Origin: Nocardioides piscis
GTDB lineage: Bacteria > Actinomycetota > Actinomycetes > Propionibacteriales > Nocardioidaceae
Direction of reading: 5' to 3'
Length of the DNA stretch: 64,000 nucleotides
Assembly: GCF_011300215.1 (NCBI RefSeq)
Contig: NZ_CP049866.1
Coordinates: 124,001 to 188,000 of the forward strand
The stretch's first letter is position 1. Every line of letters begins with the position of its first letter. The notes under the pieces were generated by a model that saw only the letters and a list, made by a program, of their open reading frames with translations, had not been told where the DNA came from and made no database searches. Made by a program: the position numbers and the translations under genes. Positions 43,116 through 52,526 of this stretch are shown here, in pieces.

Positions 43116-44435
43116 TCAGAGGACGACGTTCTCCAACATCTCCGTCACCAGCGCCGCGATCGGCGAGCGCTCGGAGCGGGTGAGGGTGACGTGGGCGAAC
43201 AACGGGTGTCCCTTGAGCTTGTCGATCACCGCCACGATGCCGTCGTGACGACCGACGCGCAGGTTGTCGCGCTGGGCGACGTCGTGGGTCAGCACCACCT
43301 TGGAGTTGGCCCCGATCCGCGACAGCACCGTCAGCAGCACGTTGCGCTCGAGCGACTGCGCCTCGTCGACGATCACGAACGCGTCGTGCAGCGACCGCCC
43401 GCGGATGTGGGTCAGCGGGAGCACCTCGAGCATCCCACGATCCATCACCTCGTCGATCACGTCCGGAGAGGCGAGCGCTCCGAGGGTGTCGAAGACGGCC
43501 TGACCCCAGGGGCTCATCTTCTCCGTCTCCGACCCGGGGAGATAGCCCAGCTCCTGGCCACCGACGGCGAACAACGGCCGGAAGACGACGACCTTCTTGT
43601 GGTGGCCGCGCTCCATCACCGCCTCCAGGCCGGCGCACAGAGCCAGGGCGGACTTCCCGGTTCCGGCCCGGCCACCGAGGGAGACGATGCCCACCTCGGG
43701 GTCGAGCAGCATCTCGAGTGCGATGCGCTGCTCCGCCGACCGGCCGTGGATCCCGAAGGCCTCCCGGTCACCACGGACGAGATGGACCTGCTTGTCGGCG
43801 CCGATGCGGCCCAGGGCAGTGCCGCGGTCCGAGAGCAGCACCAGGCCGTTGTGGCAGGGCAGGTCGCGGGCGGCGGCCAGGTCGAGCACCCCGTCGGCAT
43901 AGAGCTCGTCGAGCTCGGTCGCGTCGACCTCGAGCTCGGCCATCCCGGTGTAGCCCGTGTCGGAGTCGCTGATCGCCTCGGCGCGGTATTCCTCCGCGTC
44001 CAGCCCGACCGCCGATGCCTTGATCCGCAACGGCAGGTCCTTGGAGACGAGGGTCACTGCGTGGCCTTCGTCGGCGAGGTTCTTGGCGACGGCCAGGATC
44101 CGCGTGTCGTTGTCACCGAGGCGGAAGCCCGAGGGCAGGGAGGCCGCGTCGGTGTGGTTGAGCTCGACGCGCAGCGACCCGCCCTCCTCGCCGACCGGGA
44201 CCGGCTCGTCGAGCCGACCGTGCTCGATGCGCAGCTCGTCGAGCATCCTCAGCGCCGAGCGCGCGAAGAAGCCGAGCTCGGGGTGATGACGCTTGCCCTC
44301 GAGCTCGGTGATGACCACGACGGGCAGCACCACCTCGTGCTCGGCGAACCGGTTGAGGGCCCCCGGGTCGGCCAGCAGGACGCTGGTGTCGAGGACATAG
44401 GTGCGGTTCTGGGAGACCTGCTTCTTCGCGCTCAC
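43116..44435 (-). CDS. phoH: PIN-PhoH (PhoH2) ATPase/RNase
   Basis: The 439-residue protein joins an N-terminal PIN RNase domain ([19 protein letters not shown], residues 12-30, with acidic active-site residues, and later [15 protein letters not shown]) to a C-terminal PhoH ATPase. The ATPase has Walker [18 protein letters not shown] (about 255-271) and Walker [16 protein letters not shown]. Mycobacterial PhoH2 is a sequence-specific RNA helicase and RNase and, there, the toxin of a phoAT-phoH2 pair. I see no antitoxin ORF just upstream here. The GTG start at 44435 begins [15 protein letters not shown]. Confidence 0.92.
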   Translation of the reverse strand: MSAKKQVSQNRTYVLDTSVLLADPGALNRFAEHEVVLPVVVITELEGKRHHPELGFFARSALRMLDELRIEHGRLDEPVPVGEEGGSLRVELNHTDAASLPSGFRLGDNDTRILAVAKNLADEGHAVTLVSKDLPLRIKASAVGLDAEEYRAEAISDSDTGYTGMAELEVDATELDELYADGVLDLAAARDLPCHNGLVLLSDRGTALGRIGADKQVHLVRGDREAFGIHGRSAEQRIALEMLLDPEVGIVSLGGRAGTGKSALALCAGLEAVMERGHHKKVVVFRPLFAVGGQELGYLPGSETEKMSPWGQAVFDTLGALASPDVIDEVMDRGMLEVLPLTHIRGRSLHDAFVIVDEAQSLERNVLLTVLSRIGANSKVVLTHDVAQRDNLRVGRHDGIVAVIDKLKGHPLFAHVTLTRSERSPIAALVTEMLENVVL

Positions 44436-44475
44436 GGAGTGCCTACCCCTATCGAACCGGCGCGACGCACCTCAC

Positions 44476-44501
44476 CCGGTCCAGTTCAACAAATGGACCG
44501 G
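44476..44501. repeat. 8-bp inverted repeat upstream of phoH
   Basis: CCGGTCCA, ten A/T-rich bases, TGGACCGG. It lies about 40 bp before the phoH start and could be an operator or part of a 5' leader. The rest of 44436-44643 has no recognisable gene. Confidence 0.4.
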
Positions 44502-44643
44502 TGGACCCTCTGAAGCTGTGCGTTGCTTCGCATCTCTGGCCTCCAGTACGGCGGGCTTCCCCACTCGCCGATGCCCTCGAAAGTACGCCCGGGTCGTGCC
44601 CGTTCCGGAGCGACACGCCCGAACGCAGGATGAACGGCTGCGG

Positions 44644-45423
44644 TCAGGAACCGAAGCGGCGCTCGCGCTCGGCATACGCGCGGATCGCCCGCAGGAAGTC
44701 GACGCGGCGGAAGTCGGGCCACAGCGCCTCGCAGAAGTAGAACTCCGAGTTGGCGCTCTGCCAGAGCAGGAAGCCCCCGAGTCGCTGCTCCCCCGACGTG
44801 CGGATCACGAGGTCGGGGTCGGGCTGGCCCTTGGTGTAGAGGTGGTCGGCGATGTGCTCGGCGTCGATGAGGTCGGCGAGGTCCTCCAGCGAGGTCCCCC
44901 GCGCTGCGTGCTCATGGAGCAGCGAGCGTACGGCGTCGGCGATCTCGCGGCGGCCGCCATAGCCCACGGCGATGTTGACCAGGATGCCGTCGATGTCGCG
45001 GGTCTCGTCCTCGGCGGCCTTGAGCCGTTCGGCGGTGCGGGCGGGCAGGAGGTCGAGGGCGCCGACGGGGTGGATGCGCCACTTGCGCTGGGCGGCCAGC
45101 GACGCGACCGCTCCCTCGATGATCTCGAGCAGGCCGGTGAGCTGCTCGGGCGGGCGGTTGGTCAGGTTGTCGCTGGAGAGGAGCCACAGGGTGACGACCT
45201 TGACGCCCACCTCCTCGCACCAGCCCAGGAGCGGGAAGATGTTGTCGGCGCCGGCCTGGTAGCCGCCCGCGGTGTCCAGGCCAACGGCCTTGGCCCAGCG
45301 CCGGTTGCCGTCCAGCATGACGCCGATGTGCTGGGGAATGCGGTCGGGTGGGAGGAACTTCACCACGCGGTGCTCGTAGGCCGGGTAGAGAACCCGGCGA
45401 ACGGCGTCCTTCAAGCCAGCCAC
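44644..45423 (-). CDS. uppS: isoprenyl transferase (cis-prenyltransferase)
   Basis: The 259-residue protein has the cis-prenyltransferase motifs IPQHIGVMLDGNRRWAKAVG (Asp for Mg and diphosphate binding, about residue 36), VVTLWLLSSDNLTNRPPEQL, VNIAVGYGGRREIADAVRSL and DLVIRTSGEQRLGGFLLWQS with the FYFCEALWPDFRRVDFLRAI end. The gene lies near the hemolysin III gene as Rv1086 does in M. tuberculosis, whose product makes short Z,E-farnesyl diphosphate; chain length cannot be told by eye. GTG 45423 is supported by TACGAT 6 nt upstream. Confidence 0.93.
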   Translation of the reverse strand: MAGLKDAVRRVLYPAYEHRVVKFLPPDRIPQHIGVMLDGNRRWAKAVGLDTAGGYQAGADNIFPLLGWCEEVGVKVVTLWLLSSDNLTNRPPEQLTGLLEIIEGAVASLAAQRKWRIHPVGALDLLPARTAERLKAAEDETRDIDGILVNIAVGYGGRREIADAVRSLLHEHAARGTSLEDLADLIDAEHIADHLYTKGQPDPDLVIRTSGEQRLGGFLLWQSANSEFYFCEALWPDFRRVDFLRAIRAYAERERRFGS

Positions 45424-45429
45424 AGCGCG

Positions 45430-45435
45430 ATCGTA
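45430..45435 (-). promoter_or_regulatory. -10 hexamer of the isoprenyl transferase gene
   Basis: TACGAT (minus strand) ends 6 nt before GTG 45423; leaderless type. Confidence 0.5.
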
Positions 45436-45444
45436 GCCCGCCCC

Positions 45445-45450
45445 TAGGGT
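45445..45450 (+). promoter_or_regulatory. -10 hexamer of the gene at 45458
   Basis: TAGGGT ends 7 nt before GTG 45458. The two divergent -10 boxes are only 9 bp apart, so their -35 regions must overlap the other gene's start. Confidence 0.5.
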
Positions 45451-45457
45451 GGCCTGC

Positions 45458-45997
45458 GTGAAGACCGAACCGCTGCTCGGTGTCGACGACACCACCGAGC
45501 ACCTCCGCGACACCCCACCGGGCCCGAAAGGCCGCTGGTCCCGGCGTGCAGGGGTCGCCCTGCTCGTCCTGATCATCGTCGCTGCTGCCCTGGGGCTCCT
45601 GGGCCCGATGACGGGGGACAAGACGGCCAGCGCAGCCGGCTACACGCTGTCCGTCGAGCATCCCCGGGTCACCCGGGCCGGCCAGCCCGCGCCGCTGCAG
45701 CTGCGCATCGAGTCCTCGGTGGGGTTCGAGAAGGCCGTGCAGGTGCGGCTGTGCGCCGAGCTCTTCGACGACATGGACTTCCAGAACTGGTATCCGAACC
45801 CGGCTGCCGAGACGGCAGCGCCCTCGTGGATCGACTACGAGTTCGACCCACCCGTCGCGGGCGACGTCCTCGAGATCCATCTGGACGCCCGGGAGGCGCC
45901 CGGGCAGTTCGGGGAGGTCGATGACTGCACGGTCAGCGTGCTGGTCGAGGACGAGCCCGTCGTCTCGACGTCGTTCAACGTCTGGAGGCTGCCCTGA
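45458..45997 (+). CDS. membrane-anchored hypothetical protein
   Basis: The 179-residue protein has a cytoplasmic N-terminus of about 30 residues, one helix (AGVALLVLIIVAAALGLLGP, about 31-50) and an exported beta-rich domain (YTLSVEHPRVTRAGQPAPLQ, VRLCAELFDDMDFQNWYPNP, FNVWRLP) with two cysteines. I recognise no named family. Its stop overlaps the DUF421 start by one base (TGATG), so the two probably work together. Confidence 0.75.
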   Translation: MKTEPLLGVDDTTEHLRDTPPGPKGRWSRRAGVALLVLIIVAAALGLLGPMTGDKTASAAGYTLSVEHPRVTRAGQPAPLQLRIESSVGFEKAVQVRLCAELFDDMDFQNWYPNPAAETAAPSWIDYEFDPPVAGDVLEIHLDAREAPGQFGEVDDCTVSVLVEDEPVVSTSFNVWRLP

Positions 45998-46485
45998 TGG
46001 ACATCCTGATCAGGTCCTTGGTGATCTTCCTGTTCCTGTGGCTCGTGGTCCGCGTGGGGGGCAAGCGCGAGGTCGCACAGCTCACGGCGTTCGACATGAT
46101 CCTGCTCATCACGGTCGGCGACCTGGTGAGCCAGGGGATCGTCCAGGAGGACTACTCGCTGACGACTGCGGTGATCGCGGTCGCGACCTTCGCGGTGGCC
46201 GGCCTCGCCCTCGGGTCGCTGGCCCAGCGCTTCCCCGGCTTCCGGCCGTGGCTCGCCGGGCGGGCTCGCATCGTCGTACGCGACGGCGAGCCGCTCCTCG
46301 ATGTCCTGCGAGGCGAGCGGATGACGATCCAGGACGTCCACGAGGCGGCCCGCCGCCAGGGCATCCGCCGGCTGAGCGACATCGAGCTGTGCGTGCTCGA
46401 GACCGACGGCTCCTTCTCGTTCTTCACCGACGAGGCGCATGACGAGGGCGGTCGAGGGGCACAGGGAGACCATCGCCTCACGTGA
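45997..46485 (+). CDS. DUF421 (YetF-like) membrane protein
   Basis: The 162-residue protein has about three membrane helices in the first 75 residues, with RVGGKREVAQLTAFDMILLI (about 19-38), the DUF421 hallmark. A cytoplasmic domain then starts FRPWLAGRARIVVRDGEPLL and contains IQDVHEAARRQGIRRLSDIE and LCVLETDGSFSFF. YetF-type proteins affect spore or envelope traits in Bacillus; the role here is unknown. It is coupled to the preceding gene and has a short charged tail. Confidence 0.88.
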   Translation: MDILIRSLVIFLFLWLVVRVGGKREVAQLTAFDMILLITVGDLVSQGIVQEDYSLTTAVIAVATFAVAGLALGSLAQRFPGFRPWLAGRARIVVRDGEPLLDVLRGERMTIQDVHEAARRQGIRRLSDIELCVLETDGSFSFFTDEAHDEGGRGAQGDHRLT

Positions 46486-46524
46486 GATGGGTCGCGAAGC
46501 CGAGATCTCTCACCTACTGTGCCG

Positions 46525-46530
46525 TAAGTT
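46525..46530 (+). promoter_or_regulatory. -10 hexamer of the hemolysin III gene
   Basis: TAAGTT ends 7 nt before ATG 46538; leaderless type, supporting that start over earlier in-frame codons. Confidence 0.45.
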
Positions 46531-46537
46531 GGGTCCA

Positions 46538-47260
46538 ATGAACGACGTCCTTCGCCATCGCCTCGACGACTTCTCCGAGCGCATCGAAGAGGTCATCGCC
46601 GAGGCCAAGCCGCACCTTCGAGGCTGGCTGCACCTCGGCACGGCACCCCTGGCCCTCGCTGCCGGGATCGTGCTGGTCCTGTTGTCGCCCACGACCATGA
46701 CCCGCACCGGGTCGGCCGTGTTCACGGGTACCGCGCTGGTGCTGTTCACGGTCTCGGCCATCTATCACCGCGGCGACTGGTCGCCCAGGGCCCATGGCCG
46801 GCTCCGCCGCTTCGACCACTCCAACATCTTCTTGCTCATCGCCGGGTCCTGCACCCCGTTCGCGCTGCTGCTGCTCGAGGGCAACGACCGGTTGACGATG
46901 CTCGCGGTGATGTGGGGCGGTGCGATCTTCGGGGTGTTGATGAAGGTGCTCTGGACGGGTGCACCCCGCTGGATATCGGCCCCGGTCTACATGGCGCTCG
47001 GCTGGGCGCCGGTCTTCTTCTTCGGTGACTTCGTCAGCGGCGCCATGAGTCGCTACGACTCCACGACCGGCACCGCCGTCCTCGTGCTCGTCGCCGTCGG
47101 CGGCGGGCTCTACACCCTCGGCGGCATCGTCTACGGCGCCAAGCGACCCAACCCCTGGCCGCGCTGGTTCGGCTTCCACGAGGTGTTCCACACGTTCACG
47201 ATCCTGGCGTTCGTGACGCACTACGTCGGCGTCTCGCTGGCGACCTACGCACTGCGCTGA
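46538..47260 (+). CDS. trhA: hemolysin III family membrane protein
   Basis: The 240-residue protein has seven predicted helices and the PAQR/hemolysin III motifs SAIYHRGDWSPRAHGRLRRF, DHSNIFLLIAGSCTPFALLL, YTLGGIVYGAKRPNPWPRWF and GFHEVFHTFTILAFVTHYVG. The conserved His residues form the metal site. TrhA in E. coli influences membrane energetics and fatty-acid balance. The place near the isoprenyl transferase matches Rv1085c-Rv1086. The start is supported by TAAGTT 7 nt before ATG 46538. Confidence 0.92.
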   Translation: MNDVLRHRLDDFSERIEEVIAEAKPHLRGWLHLGTAPLALAAGIVLVLLSPTTMTRTGSAVFTGTALVLFTVSAIYHRGDWSPRAHGRLRRFDHSNIFLLIAGSCTPFALLLLEGNDRLTMLAVMWGGAIFGVLMKVLWTGAPRWISAPVYMALGWAPVFFFGDFVSGAMSRYDSTTGTAVLVLVAVGGGLYTLGGIVYGAKRPNPWPRWFGFHEVFHTFTILAFVTHYVGVSLATYALR

Positions 47261-47332
47261 CCCTCCCTGCCGCCTCGGGCCGACGCGAGCCCCGCCCGGT
47301 CCCTTCGAGGTCTTCTCCGTATCGTCGATCGG

Positions 47333-48397
47333 ATGAGGGAGACCCTGAGGGAGAAGACCAGACGCAGGCTGAGAGACCCGATCTGGTGGAACGACCTGCT
47401 CCAGCTCGCCAAGACCGCCCTGGCCGCGGTCGTCGCCTGGGTGATCGCGGCCAACGTGCTGGACCTGCAACAACCCTTCCTTGCGCCGTGGTCGGCGCTG
47501 CTGGTCGTCCACGCCACCGTCTACCGCACGTTCTCCCGTGGGCTGCGACAGGTTGCCGCGACGGTGCTGGCGGTGCTGCTCGCGGCCCTCGTCGGCGAGG
47601 TGATGGGGCTGGACACGGCGGCGGTCGCCGTGCTGCTGGTCCTCGGTCTCGTGATCGGTGCGCTGCCCTGGTTCGGGGCCGAGGCCACGACGATCGCCAC
47701 CACGGGCCTGGTCGTGCTCACGACGGGGTTCAGCGACGACACCGTGCTGCTGTCAAGACTGCTCGACACTGCGATCGGCGTTGCAGTCGGCCTGCTCGTC
47801 AACCTCCTCGTCTGGCCGCCCCTGCGGCAACGCACAGCCGCCCTGGCCCTGGACAAGATCGACGACAGCATCGGCGAGCTGCTCGTCGACATGGCCGACG
47901 GTCTCCGCGACACCTGCACGCCCGAGGACATCGTCGGGTGGATCGACCGCGCTCGTGACCTCGAGGACGATGTCGACCATTCGTGGGGACTCGTCCGACA
48001 GGCGCAGGAGAGCGCACGTTGGAACCCGCGACCTGCCGCAGGGCCGGTGCGAGATCCGCAGGACTGGCGCGCCCTGCTCCACCGACTGGAACAGGCGATC
48101 GCCGAGATCCGCAGCATGGGACACACGCTCGGTGGTCAACAGGCGCACCGGGAGGCCTGGGGTGATTTCTTCGCCGTGCCCTGGACCCAGATGTTGCGCG
48201 ACACGGGTCGCGCAGCCCTGGATGCGGACCCCGCGGCCATCCTCGTGGTGCGCAGCCGCCTGCAAGGCCTCAGCGATGAGCTGCGAGCCACCGAACGTTC
48301 GCCCGAGTGGCCCATCTATGGAGCCTTGATCATCAACCTGCGCAACATCATCGACGTGATGGACGAGGTCGCCGCGGCCAACCCGCTCGGCCAGTAG
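47333..48397 (+). CDS. FUSC/aromatic-acid-exporter-like membrane protein
   Basis: The 354-residue protein has about six membrane helices in residues 24-165, beginning WWNDLLQLAKTALAAVVAWV and including PFLAPWSALLVVHATVYRTF, which is typical of FUSC and ArAE transporters. A cytoplasmic helical domain of about 190 residues follows. Members export organic acids or are of unknown role; the substrate is not known. It has no close partner gene. It is about half the length of classical FUSC exporters, as is common in actinobacteria. Confidence 0.82.
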   Translation: MRETLREKTRRRLRDPIWWNDLLQLAKTALAAVVAWVIAANVLDLQQPFLAPWSALLVVHATVYRTFSRGLRQVAATVLAVLLAALVGEVMGLDTAAVAVLLVLGLVIGALPWFGAEATTIATTGLVVLTTGFSDDTVLLSRLLDTAIGVAVGLLVNLLVWPPLRQRTAALALDKIDDSIGELLVDMADGLRDTCTPEDIVGWIDRARDLEDDVDHSWGLVRQAQESARWNPRPAAGPVRDPQDWRALLHRLEQAIAEIRSMGHTLGGQQAHREAWGDFFAVPWTQMLRDTGRAALDADPAAILVVRSRLQGLSDELRATERSPEWPIYGALIINLRNIIDVMDEVAAANPLGQ

Positions 48398-48433
48398 TCA
48401 CTCCCGGTGCAGCAGGGTGACCGGGACCGAACC

Positions 48434-48439
48434 TAGGGT
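48434..48439 (+). promoter_or_regulatory. -10 hexamer of the BrkB-like gene
   Basis: TAGGGT ends 6 nt before ATG 48446; leaderless type. Confidence 0.45.
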
Positions 48440-48445
48440 GCGGGC

Positions 48446-49423
48446 ATGACGACCGCGCGCACCGTCCCCGTCACCACCGAGATGGACGGTGACGAGCTCG
48501 ACGCCCTGGACGCCTGGCGCCTCGCCCGCAAGCACGGTCTGGTCAAGATCTTCGTGGAGTCCTTCGTCCGGTTCCGCTATGGCGACGGCTTCACCAACTC
48601 CCGCGCCCTCGCCCTCCAGACCTGCCTGGCGGTCGTGCCGTTCCTCCTCGCGCTGACCGGCCTGGCGGCCGACCTGGACGAGGAGCGACCCGCGCGAGTC
48701 GTGGCCCACGTCGTCGACTCCCTGTCCCCCGGCACCGGCGACAGCGACGCCCTGACGTCGGCGGTGGAGAAGTCGGACGAGGCGGAAAAGGCCGGCGAGG
48801 TGGCCCTCGTCTTCGGCCTCGGCTTCGCGCTGCTCTCGATGACCACCGCCATGGCACAGATCGAGCGGGGTGCGAACCGGATCTATGGCATCCGTCGCGA
48901 CCGGAAGGCGCTGGCCAAGTATGGCCGCGCGGCCGTGCTGACCGCGGTCCTGGCCCTGCCCGTCGGGACCGGCTTCTTGATGATCGTGGGCGGCGCCGCG
49001 TTCGGCGAGTCGATGGCCGAGAGCTATGGGTGGTCGGACGGCGCGGTCACGTGGTGGAACGTGCTCCGCTGGCCGATCGGCCTCACGCTGCTGGTCGTGG
49101 CCATCGCGCTGGTGCTGGACCACGCACCGCGGCGGCGGCAGCCCTCGATGACCTGGCTGGCCCTGGGCTCGGGGATCGCGGTCGTCCTGAGCGCCGTGGC
49201 CACGGTCGGGCTCGCGCTCTACGTCTCGCTGAGCGCCTCGTTCGGCAGTGTCTACGGGCCTCTGGCCGGCATCTTCGCCCTGCTGCTGTGGGCGCTGCTG
49301 TCCTCGATCGCGCTGTTCTTCGGCACGGCGGTCTGCGCCCAGCTGGAGGCGCTGCGCGCCGGCGACACCCACCCCGTCCTCGCGGACCCCGGCCAGCCGC
49401 ACGCCCGCAGGGTGGAGAGCTGA
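48446..49423 (+). CDS. YihY/BrkB family membrane protein
   Basis: The 325-residue protein has a soluble N-terminus and about six membrane helices. Family motifs are FRYGDGFTNSRALALQTCLA, MTTAMAQIERGANRIYGIRR and YGPLAGIFALLLWALLSSIA followed by LFFGTAVCAQLEALRAG. The family was once called RNase BN by mistake and has no firm function. It is convergent with the iron-transport permease gene, with one base between the stops. Confidence 0.88.
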   Translation: MTTARTVPVTTEMDGDELDALDAWRLARKHGLVKIFVESFVRFRYGDGFTNSRALALQTCLAVVPFLLALTGLAADLDEERPARVVAHVVDSLSPGTGDSDALTSAVEKSDEAEKAGEVALVFGLGFALLSMTTAMAQIERGANRIYGIRRDRKALAKYGRAAVLTAVLALPVGTGFLMIVGGAAFGESMAESYGWSDGAVTWWNVLRWPIGLTLLVVAIALVLDHAPRRRQPSMTWLALGSGIAVVLSAVATVGLALYVSLSASFGSVYGPLAGIFALLLWALLSSIALFFGTAVCAQLEALRAGDTHPVLADPGQPHARRVES

Positions 49424-49424
49424 C

Positions 49425-51470
49425 TCAGGCCCGCGAGCGGGACAACAGCCAGACGAAGTAGGGCGCACCGATCAGGGCGACCACCAGCCCGGCCGGGACC
49501 TGGGCCGGCGCGATCGCCGTACGCCCGATGGTGTCGGCGACCCCGAGGAGCAGCATCCCGAGGAGTACGGCGACCGGCACCGTTCGGGCGTGACGACCGC
49601 CCACGAGCGCCTTCGCCGCGTGCGGGGCGACCAGGCCCACGAAGCCGACCACCCCGACCGCGGCGACGCTCGCCGCGGCCAGCAGGGCCGCCACCGTCAG
49701 CACCGCCAGCCGGACGCGCTCGTGCCTCATCCCGACGAGCCGCGGCGTGTCCTCGTCGAGCGCCAGCAGGTCGAGGTCGCGGCGCAGGAGCAGCGCGATC
49801 GGCAGGGCGGCGAGCAGCGCGACGGCGACCGGCACGACCTGGTCCCAGCTTCGTCCGTAGGTCGTGCCGGACAGGAACGTGTAGATCGTCGGGGTGTCCC
49901 AGGGATTGGCGCGGAGCAGGAGGAAGGTCGTGGCTGCCGCGGAGCCGAACCAGAAGCCGATGCCGACGAGCACCAGCCGATCGGCGTCGAGACCGGATCG
50001 CCACGACAGGGCGTAGACGAGCCCGAAGGCCACCAGCGCGCCCACCGTGGCGCACAGGAGCGTGACAGTGCTGCCGCCATCCAGCACCGTCGACGCCAGG
50101 ACCGCTCCGAGGCCGGCCCCTCCGGTGATCCCGAGCAGGCCGGGCTCCGCCAGCGGGTTGCGGCACGACGACTGCACGAGGGCCCCCGACAGAGCCAGCG
50201 CGCCGCCGGCGAGCAGGGCAGCGGCGATCCGGGGGCTGCGCTCGTCGAGGGCGAAGCGGACCAGTGGCGCCCCCTCGCCGCGGGCCCAGAGGAGCACGTC
50301 GCCCAGCTTGAGCCAGGTGCTCCCGGCGAGCAGGCCGACAACGGCGACCGCCGCCGTGGCCACCACGAGCAGCACCATCGCCCCGACGACGCGGCGGGTG
50401 CTGCGCATGTCCGCCCGGCTGCCCGGGGGACGTCGGGTGGGGCCGGAGTCCCGGCCCCGGCGCGCCAGCACCACCAGCACGACGGCCCCGACCAACGTGG
50501 TCGTGACGCCGGTCGGGATCGCGATGGCGTCGTCGGCGCCCAGGACCCCGCGAAGCACCGCGTCCGCCAGCACCACGAGGAGCGCGCCGACCAGCCCCGC
50601 GGCCGGGAGGGTGACACCGTGCTTGAGCAGGGCCGGGACGAAGCGACCCACCAGCCGGGTGAGCACCGGGGCGCACAACCCGACGAAGCCGATGGGTCCG
50701 GCGAGCGTCACGGCGCTCGCAGTCAGCACGACCGCCAGCACCGTGCCGATCGCCCGCGTCGAGCGCACCCGCACGCCCAGGACCGCCGCCGTGTCGTCGC
50801 CCAGGCCGAGCAGGTCGAGCTGGCGCGACAGCAGCACGCCGAGACCGGTCGCGACCACGACGAGGGGCGCCAGCTGCTGGAACGTGCCGAGGCCGAGCTG
50901 GCTGAGCGACCCGCTCCCCCAGGCGAAGAGACCGGTGGTCTCCTGCGCGAAGAGGATGAGCAGGGTGGAGGTGGCCGCCTGCAGCGCCATGGCGACCGCC
51001 GAGCCACCCAGGATCAGCCGCGTCGTCGACGCCCCCGCGCCGCCGGCGAGGGCCAGCACCAGGCCGGCCGCCAGGAGGCCACCGACGAAGGCGACGACGC
51101 CGGAGGCCCACAACGGGACCGACAGCCCGAAGGCGGCCACGGCCGTCACTGCGAGATACGCCCCACCGGTCACGCCCAGGGTGTCGGGCGAGGCCAGGGC
51201 GTTGCGCGCCAGCGACTGGAACAGCGCACCCGCGACGCCAAGGGCGAAGCCGACCGTGACCCCGGCCGCCAGACGCGGCACCCGCGAGCCCCACAGGATG
51301 TCGCGGGCCTCCTGCGAGGTCGCGTCACCCCCGGCCCGGGCGAGCACGTCACCCAGGCCCAGGCCGGAGGTGCCCTGGGTGAGGTGCCAGCCGGCACTCA
51401 GCACCAGGGCAGCCCCCAGCAGGAGCAGCGTCGCCGCGGGTCGGCGCGCGAGCTGCACGGTGTCGCTCAT
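49425..51470 (-). CDS. iron-siderophore ABC permease, two FecCD domains fused
   Basis: The 681-residue protein contains two complete FecCD permease domains in tandem (about residues 1-335 and 355-681), as in FhuB of E. coli. Each half has about ten helices. Twin motifs show the duplication: RVPRLAAGVTVGFALGVAGA with FQSLARNALASPDTLGVTGG in the first half, and SPRIAAALLAGGALALSGAL with QSSCRNPLAEPGLLGITGGA in the second. GPIGFVGLCAPVLTRLV and GVVGFVGLVAPHAAKALVGG are the matching coupling regions. A basic linker joins the halves. It follows the binding-protein gene with a 27-nt gap. Confidence 0.92.
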   Translation of the reverse strand: MSDTVQLARRPAATLLLLGAALVLSAGWHLTQGTSGLGLGDVLARAGGDATSQEARDILWGSRVPRLAAGVTVGFALGVAGALFQSLARNALASPDTLGVTGGAYLAVTAVAAFGLSVPLWASGVVAFVGGLLAAGLVLALAGGAGASTTRLILGGSAVAMALQAATSTLLILFAQETTGLFAWGSGSLSQLGLGTFQQLAPLVVVATGLGVLLSRQLDLLGLGDDTAAVLGVRVRSTRAIGTVLAVVLTASAVTLAGPIGFVGLCAPVLTRLVGRFVPALLKHGVTLPAAGLVGALLVVLADAVLRGVLGADDAIAIPTGVTTTLVGAVVLVVLARRGRDSGPTRRPPGSRADMRSTRRVVGAMVLLVVATAAVAVVGLLAGSTWLKLGDVLLWARGEGAPLVRFALDERSPRIAAALLAGGALALSGALVQSSCRNPLAEPGLLGITGGAGLGAVLASTVLDGGSTVTLLCATVGALVAFGLVYALSWRSGLDADRLVLVGIGFWFGSAAATTFLLLRANPWDTPTIYTFLSGTTYGRSWDQVVPVAVALLAALPIALLLRRDLDLLALDEDTPRLVGMRHERVRLAVLTVAALLAAASVAAVGVVGFVGLVAPHAAKALVGGRHARTVPVAVLLGMLLLGVADTIGRTAIAPAQVPAGLVVALIGAPYFVWLLSRSRA

Positions 51471-51497
51471 CGGTGCTCTCGTTCGGTCGCTGTCAGG

Positions 51498-52517
51498 TCA
51501 GTCGGTCAGCAGGTCGACGTACGCCTCGACCGCCTGCTGTGCCGAACGGGGTCCCCCGAACGTCCAGGTGCCTGCCGGGAACGCGTGGACGCGACCCTCA
51601 CGGACCGCCGGGAAGGACTCGAAGATCGCGTTCTTCTCCATCTCGACCACGAAGTCGCCTGCGGGGTCGACCGTGCCGGTGTGGAAGAAGGTCGCGTCCT
51701 TGACCTCGGCCAGGCCCTCGATGTCGGTCTGGCCGAGCCCATAGGCCTCGTCGACCTTGCCGTCCCAGACGTTGGTGAGGCCGATCGACTCACCGAGCTC
51801 CCCCATCAGCGACCCCTGGCCGAAGGGCCGCAGGGCGACGTTGCCGCCCTGGATCCAGCCGTCGAAGTAGACGAAGTCGGTGTCCTCGACGTCGGCCAGC
51901 GCCTCGGTCGCCTCGGCGAGGCTCGCCTCGAGCTCCGCCACGACGGCCTCGGCCCGCTCCTCGCGGCCGGTCGCCGCGGCGATCAGCTCGAACGTGTCGG
52001 TCATGTTCCTGATCGGGTCCTCGGCGTCGGCGCCCCTGGTCGCCAGGACGGGCACGTCGTACTTCTCGAGCTGCTTGATGATCGCGTCGTCGGGCGTGTA
52101 GGCCTCGATGATCACCAGGTCGGGGTTGGCGCCGAAGAGGGCGTCGAGGTTGGGCTCCCCGCGGGTGCCGACGTCGGTGACGCCCTCGGGCAGCTCCTCG
52201 GCGGTGTTCCAGGTGGCGTAGCCCTCGGCGTCCGCGACGGCCACGGGCGCGACGCAGAGAGTGAGCACGTCCTCGGTCTGCTGCCACTCCAGGACGGCCA
52301 CCCGCTCCGCGGGCTTCTCCAGCTCGACCTCACGGCCGAAGGAGTCGGTCAGGCTGACGGGCTCCGTCGACGTCTCGGTGTCGTCGGTGCACTCCTTCGA
52401 CGAGGCAGCGGGCGCGGCCTCGCTGCCGGCGACCTCGCTCGCCTCGGTGGTGCCGCAGGCGGTCAGGGCGGCGAGCAGGGTGACAGGGGCCAGCACGGCC
52501 TTGGTCAGGGACAACAT
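51498..52517 (-). CDS. iron-siderophore ABC substrate-binding lipoprotein
   Basis: The 339-residue protein has a lipoprotein signal ending LTAC (Cys about 22), then a long acidic linker. The helical-backbone binding-protein fold shows in AERVAVLEWQQTEDVLTLCV, EGVTDVGTRGEPNLDALFGA and PDLVIIEAYTPDDAIIKQLE. It binds a ferric siderophore, type unknown, and delivers it to the fused permease. ATG 52517 has GAGGAA upstream. It lies between the ATPase gene (9-nt gap) and the permease gene in one operon. Confidence 0.92.
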   Translation of the reverse strand: MLSLTKAVLAPVTLLAALTACGTTEASEVAGSEAAPAASSKECTDDTETSTEPVSLTDSFGREVELEKPAERVAVLEWQQTEDVLTLCVAPVAVADAEGYATWNTAEELPEGVTDVGTRGEPNLDALFGANPDLVIIEAYTPDDAIIKQLEKYDVPVLATRGADAEDPIRNMTDTFELIAAATGREERAEAVVAELEASLAEATEALADVEDTDFVYFDGWIQGGNVALRPFGQGSLMGELGESIGLTNVWDGKVDEAYGLGQTDIEGLAEVKDATFFHTGTVDPAGDFVVEMEKNAIFESFPAVREGRVHAFPAGTWTFGGPRSAQQAVEAYVDLLTD

Positions 52518-52526
52518 GAGCGTTCC

